Origin: Ruminococcus sp.
GTDB taxonomy: Bacteria > Bacillota_A > Clostridia > Oscillospirales > Ruminococcaceae
DNA: 10,222 bases
Direction: 5' to 3'
NCBI GenBank assembly: GCA_017418765.1
Contig: JAFOMV010000056.1
Coordinates: 1 to 10,222, forward strand
In this document: piece by piece, positions 6,089-10,222 of the stretch
Numbering within the stretch: position 1 is the first letter of the stretch
How the letters are laid out: each line of letters begins with the position of its first letter
Made by a program: the position numbers and the translations under genes
Notes under the pieces: model-generated
Seen by the model: only the letters and a program-made list of their open reading frames with translations
What the model was told of the DNA's origin: nothing
The model's database searches: none

Positions 6089-8068
6089 TTATTCAGCGTC
6101 TTCCTCAGCAGCAGCCTCGTCATCAGCTTCATCAGCCTCGTCGAGAAGTGCACGCATTGAAATGCTGATCCTCTTTGAATCGTAATCTATATCGATGATC
6201 TTAACATCTACTTCATCGCCTACAGCGAGAACATCCTTGACATTCTCAACCTTTCTGTCAGCGATCTGTGAGATGTGGATAAGGCCGTCAACACCGTCGA
6301 TGATCTGAGCAAATGCACCGAAGCTTGTGATAGAAACGATAGTTGCCTTAACGATATCGCCTACGTTGTACTGAGCCTTGAATATCTCCCAAGGATTATC
6401 CTCAGCCTTCTTGAAGCCAAGAGAGATCCTGTTTGCTTCCTTATCGAGCTCCTTGATGTATACTTCAAGAGTATCGCCTACATTCACAACTTCGCTTGGA
6501 TGCTTGATACGCTTCCATGAAAGTTCTGAGATGTGTACCATACCGTCAATGCCGCCGAGATCAACAAAAGCGCCAAAGCTTGTGAGTGACTTTACCTTAC
6601 CTGTGTAAGTTGCGCCCACCTCAGCTGTTTCCCAGAACTTAGCCTGAGCCTCAGCCTTCTTAGCGTTCTGAACAGCCTTGATAGAACCAACTGCTCTCTT
6701 TCTTCCCTCGGTAACTTCGATAATAATGAACTCTACCTTTTTCTTGAGAAGCTGCTCAAGCTCTGCGCCTCTTGGGAGACCTGTGAGTGAAGCAGGGATA
6801 AATACTCTTACGCCGTAAACTGTAAGTGTAACGCCCTTGTTAACAACGTGCTGAACAACACCCTCGAGGACTGTGCCTTCCTCCTGAGCCTTAACTATCT
6901 TCTCGTAACCTGCCTGCTCATCAACCTTCTTCTTGGAAAGAGCAACAGTACCCTCTGCATCATTTACCTTGATAACGATGAGGTCGATCTCATCGCCAAC
7001 AGAAACGATGTCAGCAGGCTTCTGTGAAGGATCGTCTGTGAGGTCATCAATATTAACATAACCTGTATGCTTTGTGCCAAGATCAACGATAGCTTCTGTA
7101 TTGTTTACAGCAACAACTGTGCCCTTAACTTTCTCCCCTGTATGTATTTTTTTGAATGACTCATCGAGTGCCTGAGCAAAATCGATATCTTCATCCTGAG
7201 CTGCAAGAATTTCATTTTCTGCCATTTTGGTTTGTACCTCCTTGATTATATAAGCCGGGGTTGAAGCCCCTGCCGTAATGCCGATCCTGTCGGCATTGGG
7301 AAGCTTTAAAGTCCGAAGCTCGTCCGAATTTTCGATATGATAAGTATCACAGTATCTGCTGCACACCTCATACAGCTTTACCGTATTCGAGCTATGTCTG
7401 CCTCCAACGACCAGCATGATATCGGAGTTCTTAGCAAGATCTGCTGCATCAGACTGCCTTGTATCAGTAGCGTTGCAGATAGTATCGAATATAACTATGT
7501 TCGGGTCGTTCTTCGGGATCACGTTTAAACAATCATCCCATACTACTATATTATACGTCGTTTGCGCCACAATTGCAAGCTTTTTTCCAAAATTTTTATA
7601 GTTTTTTTCAAAAAAGTCTTTTAGCTCAAAGTTGTCCTTAAAAACAAGGCAATTTTCGTCACAATGACCAACGATCCCCTGTACCTCAGGATGATCCTTG
7701 TCACCGGCTATCAGAATGAAATACCCCTCAGCTGTTTTCTCGGCGACTATTTTGTGTATTCTCGACACAAACGGACAAGTAGCGTCAAGCATACGGTTTC
7801 CCTTTGCTTCGATAGCTTCGTACACATCACGGCCCACTCCGTGTGAACGAATAACTACGGTCTCGTCAGATTCAAGCTCGTCCACGTAATCTATTATACG
7901 TGCGCCCTTTGCCTGCATATCGTTGACTACGTCCTGATTGTGGATTATAGGGCCGAGAGTAGCAACACGGGTGTTTTTCTCCAGTTCACTGTAGACCATC
8001 TTCACTGCTCTGTCGACTCCGAAGCAGAAGCCCGCTGACTTTGCAACAGTAACCTTACTCATCAGCAT
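6089..8068 (-). CDS. ispH-rpsA: IspH - ribosomal protein S1 fusion (HMBPP reductase / 30S protein S1)
   Basis: One 659-codon frame joins two functions. Residues about 5-280 are IspH (LytB), the last enzyme of the MEP pathway, which reduces HMBPP to IPP and DMAPP using a [4Fe-4S] cluster. The cluster cysteines C15, C98 and C198 are present, as are H43, H126, proton donor E128 in HPEVQG, T169/T170 and the SSN triad at 226-228. Residues about 282-310 link to four S1 OB-fold domains at about 311-380, 398-464 (most divergent), 484-553 and 569-640. Four domains is the usual low-GC Firmicute number, against six in E. coli. The tail 643-659 is strongly acidic. Frame-opening Met1 lies only 3 nt from AAGGAGG; Met3 (ATG at 8060-8062) has 9 nt spacing and gives MSKVTVAKSAGFCFG, the usual IspH start, so Met3 is preferred. 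It overlaps the plsC end. The same fused order is known in several Clostridia. An internal start at codon 282 may also yield free S1. Confidence 0.95.
   Translation of the reverse strand: MLMSKVTVAKSAGFCFGVDRAVKMVYSELEKNTRVATLGPIIHNQDVVNDMQAKGARIIDYVDELESDETVVIRSHGVGRDVYEAIEAKGNRMLDATCPFVSRIHKIVAEKTAEGYFILIAGDKDHPEVQGIVGHCDENCLVFKDNFELKDFFEKNYKNFGKKLAIVAQTTYNIVVWDDCLNVIPKNDPNIVIFDTICNATDTRQSDAADLAKNSDIMLVVGGRHSSNTVKLYEVCSRYCDTYHIENSDELRTLKLPNADRIGITAGASTPAYIIKEVQTKMAENEILAAQDEDIDFAQALDESFKKIHTGEKVKGTVVAVNNTEAIVDLGTKHTGYVNIDDLTDDPSQKPADIVSVGDEIDLIVIKVNDAEGTVALSKKKVDEQAGYEKIVKAQEEGTVLEGVVQHVVNKGVTLTVYGVRVFIPASLTGLPRGAELEQLLKKKVEFIIIEVTEGRKRAVGSIKAVQNAKKAEAQAKFWETAEVGATYTGKVKSLTSFGAFVDLGGIDGMVHISELSWKRIKHPSEVVNVGDTLEVYIKELDKEANRISLGFKKAEDNPWEIFKAQYNVGDIVKATIVSITSFGAFAQIIDGVDGLIHISQIADRKVENVKDVLAVGDEVDVKIIDIDYDSKRISISMRALLDEADEADDEAAAEEDAE
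7223..7243 (-). promoter_or_regulatory. Internal ribosome binding site and ATG for stand-alone S1
   Basis: Within the fused frame the minus strand reads AAGGAGGT (7236-7243), a 10-nt gap, then ATG at 7223-7225, in frame at codon 282. The ATG falls exactly between the end of IspH and the first S1 domain. The product would be 378 residues starting MAENEILAAQDEDID, like a free S1 N-terminus. The motif is seen directly; its use is inferred. Confidence 0.6.
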
Positions 8069-8708
8069 TTTCCTCCTTCTGCTCTATTCTGGGCTGTTCA
8101 GCAGCTTCCAGTGCAGGCTGTCCGCCCTCTACAAGTTCCTTGATATCAGCCATATAGCGGTTTTTCAGCTTGACAAGCTGACGTGGATTTGGTTCTTCCT
8201 GCGATTCCACATATTCCGCAGGGTCAATGGGCTGACCGTACTTTATAGTAACTTTTGTACGGAATCTCAGCTTATCGCCGTATACTACACCAACAGGAAC
8301 GATGCACTTGCCTGAACGTGCCGCAATGAGAGCCGCACCTGTATGACCTTTCTGTACCTTGCCATCCTTTGAGCGTCCGCCCTCAGGGAAGATCATAAGG
8401 CTGTCATTTTCAAGGCGCTCAACAGAGGTATCTATCACTTTCATATCGCCCTTGCCTCGTGAAACGGGAAATGCTCCAAGAGAACGTATAAGCCATGCGA
8501 AAAATTTGTTTTTGAATAGTTCCTCCTTCGCCATGAAAGAGATATGGCCTTTCAGAAATGAGCCAACCAGCGGAGGATCGGCATTTGAGCGGTGATTCGG
8601 CGTGTATATGACAGTTGTGTCTGTGGGGATATTCTCCCTGCCCTCAAATTTAAGGTTGTAGGCAATGCGGAAGTAGCATCTCAGCAGCGCCTTTATAAAG
8701 CCGTACAT
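8055..8708 (-). CDS. plsC: 1-acyl-sn-glycerol-3-phosphate acyltransferase (PlsC family)
   Basis: The protein transfers an acyl chain to lysophosphatidic acid to make phosphatidic acid at the inner face of the membrane. The family motifs are in order: NHRSNADP at 38-45 with the catalytic H39-x4-D44 pair, GAFPVSRG at 78-85, FPEGGRS at 107-113 for phosphate binding, and IVPVGVV at 136-142. A hydrophobic N-terminus (1-17) probably anchors it. At 217 residues it is a normal short PlsC; the C-terminal 25 residues are Gln/Glu-rich and probably unstructured. The start lies one base after the cmk stop, with GGAGG inside the cmk end, so the two are translationally linked; the 3' end overlaps ispH. The exact acyl acceptor cannot be told from sequence. 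Confidence 0.93.
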   Translation of the reverse strand: MYGFIKALLRCYFRIAYNLKFEGRENIPTDTTVIYTPNHRSNADPPLVGSFLKGHISFMAKEELFKNKFFAWLIRSLGAFPVSRGKGDMKVIDTSVERLENDSLMIFPEGGRSKDGKVQKGHTGAALIAARSGKCIVPVGVVYGDKLRFRTKVTIKYGQPIDPAEYVESQEEPNPRQLVKLKNRYMADIKELVEGGQPALEAAEQPRIEQKEENADE

Positions 8709-8709
8709 A

Positions 8710-9381
8710 TCACTTTCCTCCGCCTGTTTTCTCAGTGATTATCTTTACTATAGCCTCAGCGGACTGCTCAAGATCCAGCTCTGTTGTATCCACAAGAACA
8801 GCATCCTCAGCCTGCTTCAGAGGCGATACCTCACGGGTCATATCCTGACGGTCACGCTCGATGATGTCGCTGAGTATCTCCTCATAGCAAGGGCAGTTCG
8901 GCTTCTCGGAAAGTTCCTTGAAACGGCGGTTTGCTCTCTCCTCTGCGGAAGCTGTAAGGAATATCTTCACATCTGCATTCGGCAGAACGACTGTGCCAAT
9001 GTCACGGCCGTCCATAATAACATTGTTCTCAGCGGCAATCTTCTGCTGAGTGCCGAAAAGGTACTTGCGAACAGCAGGGATAGCAGAAGTTCGTGAAGCT
9101 GCCATTGATATCTCAGGGGTTCTGATAAGGTCGGAAACGTCCCTGTCGCCGAGGAAAACTCTCTGTGCTCCGTCGATGAAGCGGAGTGAAACGTCTGCCT
9201 TTTCAAGGGCAGTCTCTATCTCCTCATCAGGGATGTTGTTCTCGGTGATGAAAAGGGCGATAGTACGGTACAGAGCGCCTGTATCCACATAAATATAGCC
9301 CAGCTTCTTTGATACCATTTTTGCAATAGTGCTTTTTCCTGCACCTGCAGGACCGTCGATCGCAATGTTGATATTCTTCAT
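8710..9381 (-). CDS. cmk: Cytidylate kinase (CMP/dCMP kinase)
   Basis: This cytoplasmic enzyme phosphorylates CMP and dCMP with ATP to give CDP and dCDP, serving nucleotide and CDP-lipid supply. The P-loop GPAGAGKST is at 10-18, DTGALYR at 33-39, the CMP-binding DGRDIG at 124-129, and the lid region with RDRQDMTREVSPLKQA at 176-191. At 223 residues it matches the single-domain bacterial family. AAGGAG stands 8 nt ahead of the ATG. It is the first gene of the three-gene block with plsC and ispH-rpsA, an order common in Clostridia. The phospholipid link with plsC may be incidental, because the order is broadly conserved. Confidence 0.96.
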   Translation of the reverse strand: MKNINIAIDGPAGAGKSTIAKMVSKKLGYIYVDTGALYRTIALFITENNIPDEEIETALEKADVSLRFIDGAQRVFLGDRDVSDLIRTPEISMAASRTSAIPAVRKYLFGTQQKIAAENNVIMDGRDIGTVVLPNADVKIFLTASAEERANRRFKELSEKPNCPCYEEILSDIIERDRQDMTREVSPLKQAEDAVLVDTTELDLEQSAEAIVKIITEKTGGGK

Positions 9382-9454
9382 AGTAAAAACTCCTTTATAT
9401 TCTTATTATAAGGGATATGACAATAACCATCTCCCTGATATCGTTTTCGTATTG
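9382..9454 (-). other. Short gap upstream of cmk with an 8-bp inverted repeat
   Basis: TGACAATA (9418-9425) and TATTGTCA (9450-9457) are perfect inverted arms around a 24-nt spacer, the right arm overlapping the stop codon of the preceding gene. No U-tract follows, so it is not an evident terminator. A TATAAT lies on the minus strand at 9405-9410, but I find no fitting -35, so a cmk promoter here is only weakly supported. Confidence 0.35.
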
Positions 9455-9985
9455 TCAACCATTCAGATTCTGCATCACCGATATAACAAAGTCTATACCG
9501 ATAACAGCTATAGCCGCAGCGCTGAATACCGTGCAGAATTTCTTCGGCAGTTTTTTGCTCAGTTTCCCGGACAGTGGGTGCAGTCCGTAAAAATACACCA
9601 CCGCCATTACGCCGAATATAGCGCTTGATACTCCCGATGAACGGTCAAGTATGGACAGCGGCCATGTTTCATAAGTCCAGAACTGCTTGTGGAAGATGAA
9701 CTCCAGCAGATAGGACGCTCCCAGTTCAAATACCGTAGTTATGGCAAACGCCGTCACGAACAGCAGTACGGGGTTGATCTTCTTTCTTATTATTATAAGA
9801 AGCAGGAAGGCGCCCACAGCGTAAATAGGTATTATAGGAAGATGTAGCATTCCCCTGTTGTCGAAGTAGTGCCACATCACCCACACTGTCACGACTTCGT
9901 ATATCCAGCCTGCAAAGCCTGCCGCTGCAAATTCAAACACATAGCGAAAGACAGTACGTGACGTGATATTATTTTTTTTACTCAT
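9455..9985 (-). CDS. CmpB-type putative ABC transporter permease-like membrane protein (PF06541)
   Basis: This 176-residue protein has about five hydrophobic segments (roughly 11-38, 48-67, 72-92, 115-134 and 151-171). It carries the family pattern: AGWIYEVV at 25-32, NRGML followed by PIIPIYAVGA at 43-59, FELGASYLLE at 86-95, a WxY motif at 103-105, then the SAIFG and LHPL segments. Families of this type are annotated as putative ABC transporter permeases, but no ATPase or binding protein is nearby and the true role is not established. Conserved acidic residues E30, E87 and E95 lie in or near membrane segments. Its start overlaps the preceding gene by 8 nt (ATGAGTAA), which implies coupled translation. 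Its own Shine-Dalgarno is weak (GAGAAAG further upstream). Confidence 0.75.
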   Translation of the reverse strand: MSKKNNITSRTVFRYVFEFAAAGFAGWIYEVVTVWVMWHYFDNRGMLHLPIIPIYAVGAFLLLIIIRKKINPVLLFVTAFAITTVFELGASYLLEFIFHKQFWTYETWPLSILDRSSGVSSAIFGVMAVVYFYGLHPLSGKLSKKLPKKFCTVFSAAAIAVIGIDFVISVMQNLNG

Positions 9986-10222
9986 CTCTGTGCTTTCTCA
10001 CTTTTGCCCCGAACGGCATAAGCGCAAGTTTTGCCAGCTTGAACATCTGCTCGCCGAATGGGATGCCGATAATAGTTATGCACATTAAAACGCCAATTAA
10101 CGCAAATTCAGCCGCCATAGGAATTCCGCTGAAAATTAACCACAGCACATTTGCCAGACAGGACACAGGTCCGCCGCCGTACTCCACTTCCTTGCCGAAT
10201 GGAAAAAATGCCAGCTTCGCCA
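9978..10222 (-). CDS. YccF-family inner membrane protein, 5' end outside the window
   Basis: The frame is open to the window edge and encodes the last 80 or so residues. The signature is a duplicated unit: the edge reads AKLAFFPFGKEV and the end reads FKLAKLALMPFGAKV after LANVLWLIFSG and LLxCITIIGIPFG-like sequence. Thus the end of repeat 1 and all of repeat 2 are visible, matching the two-repeat YccF (PF03733) layout of about 110-150 residues. A GTG at 10185-10187 lies inside this homologous stretch and is not the start. Function is unknown; it is a small integral membrane protein. It ends with the 8-nt overlap into the CmpB-type gene. Confidence 0.82.
   Translation of the reverse strand, partial: AKLAFFPFGKEVEYGGGPVSCLANVLWLIFSGIPMAAEFALIGVLMCITIIGIPFGEQMFKLAKLALMPFGAKVRKHRDE

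Noticed and set aside
9382..9454. Promoter for cmk: TTGTCA with TATAAA at 18 nt spacing
   Set aside because: The -10 would overlap the cmk Shine-Dalgarno, so the transcript would lack its ribosome site; TTGACA further upstream has no -10 at a suitable distance.
9978..10187. A complete 69-residue gene starting at GTG 10185
   Set aside because: Homology to the YccF repeat continues upstream of that GTG to the window edge (FFPFGKEV), so the gene is partial and starts outside.

Overview
The window is a gut- or rumen-type, fibre-degrading Firmicute, most likely a cellulosome-forming Ruminococcus (R. flavefaciens-like). Three things point there: two secreted GH9 cellulases ending in type-I-like dockerins with a Gly-Asp-Ala-Asn-Cys-Asp first calcium loop, a single reading frame joining IspH to ribosomal protein S1 (a fusion known from Ruminococcaceae and other Clostridia), and the cmk-plsC-ispH/rpsA gene order of that group. 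The species is inferred, not proven.

Every gene lies on the minus strand, so the window reads from its right end to its left. (1) 10222-9455: the 3' part of a YccF-family membrane protein, overlapping by 8 nt a CmpB-type (PF06541) five-helix membrane protein. (2) 9381-6089: a tight housekeeping operon, cmk (CMP kinase), plsC (lysophosphatidate acyltransferase) and the ispH-rpsA fusion, closed by a clear intrinsic terminator at 6039-6072. (3) 5830-3362: a GH9-CBM3c-dockerin cellulase with its own promoter. (4) 3005-1: a CBM4-Ig-GH9-dockerin cellulase of the CelK/CbhA type, with its own promoter and a leader of about 140 nt; the last part of its dockerin is cut off by the window edge.

The two cellulases have complementary designs. 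The GH9-CBM3c form is typically a processive endoglucanase, and the CBM4-Ig-GH9 form is typically a chain-end-acting cellobiohydrolase. Their near-identical dockerins suggest both are loaded on the same scaffoldin cohesins outside the cell.

The most interesting non-coding signals are: a near-perfect Shine-Dalgarno plus in-frame ATG inside the ispH-rpsA frame exactly at the IspH/S1 junction, suggesting free S1 is also made; Shine-Dalgarno sequences in the loops of 8-bp AT-rich hairpins at the start of both cellulase genes; a foldable leader element upstream of the CBM4-type cellulase; a 22-bp perfect palindrome upstream of the GH9-CBM3c gene; and a 9-bp inverted repeat pair spanning the intergenic region, one copy inside the promoter spacer.
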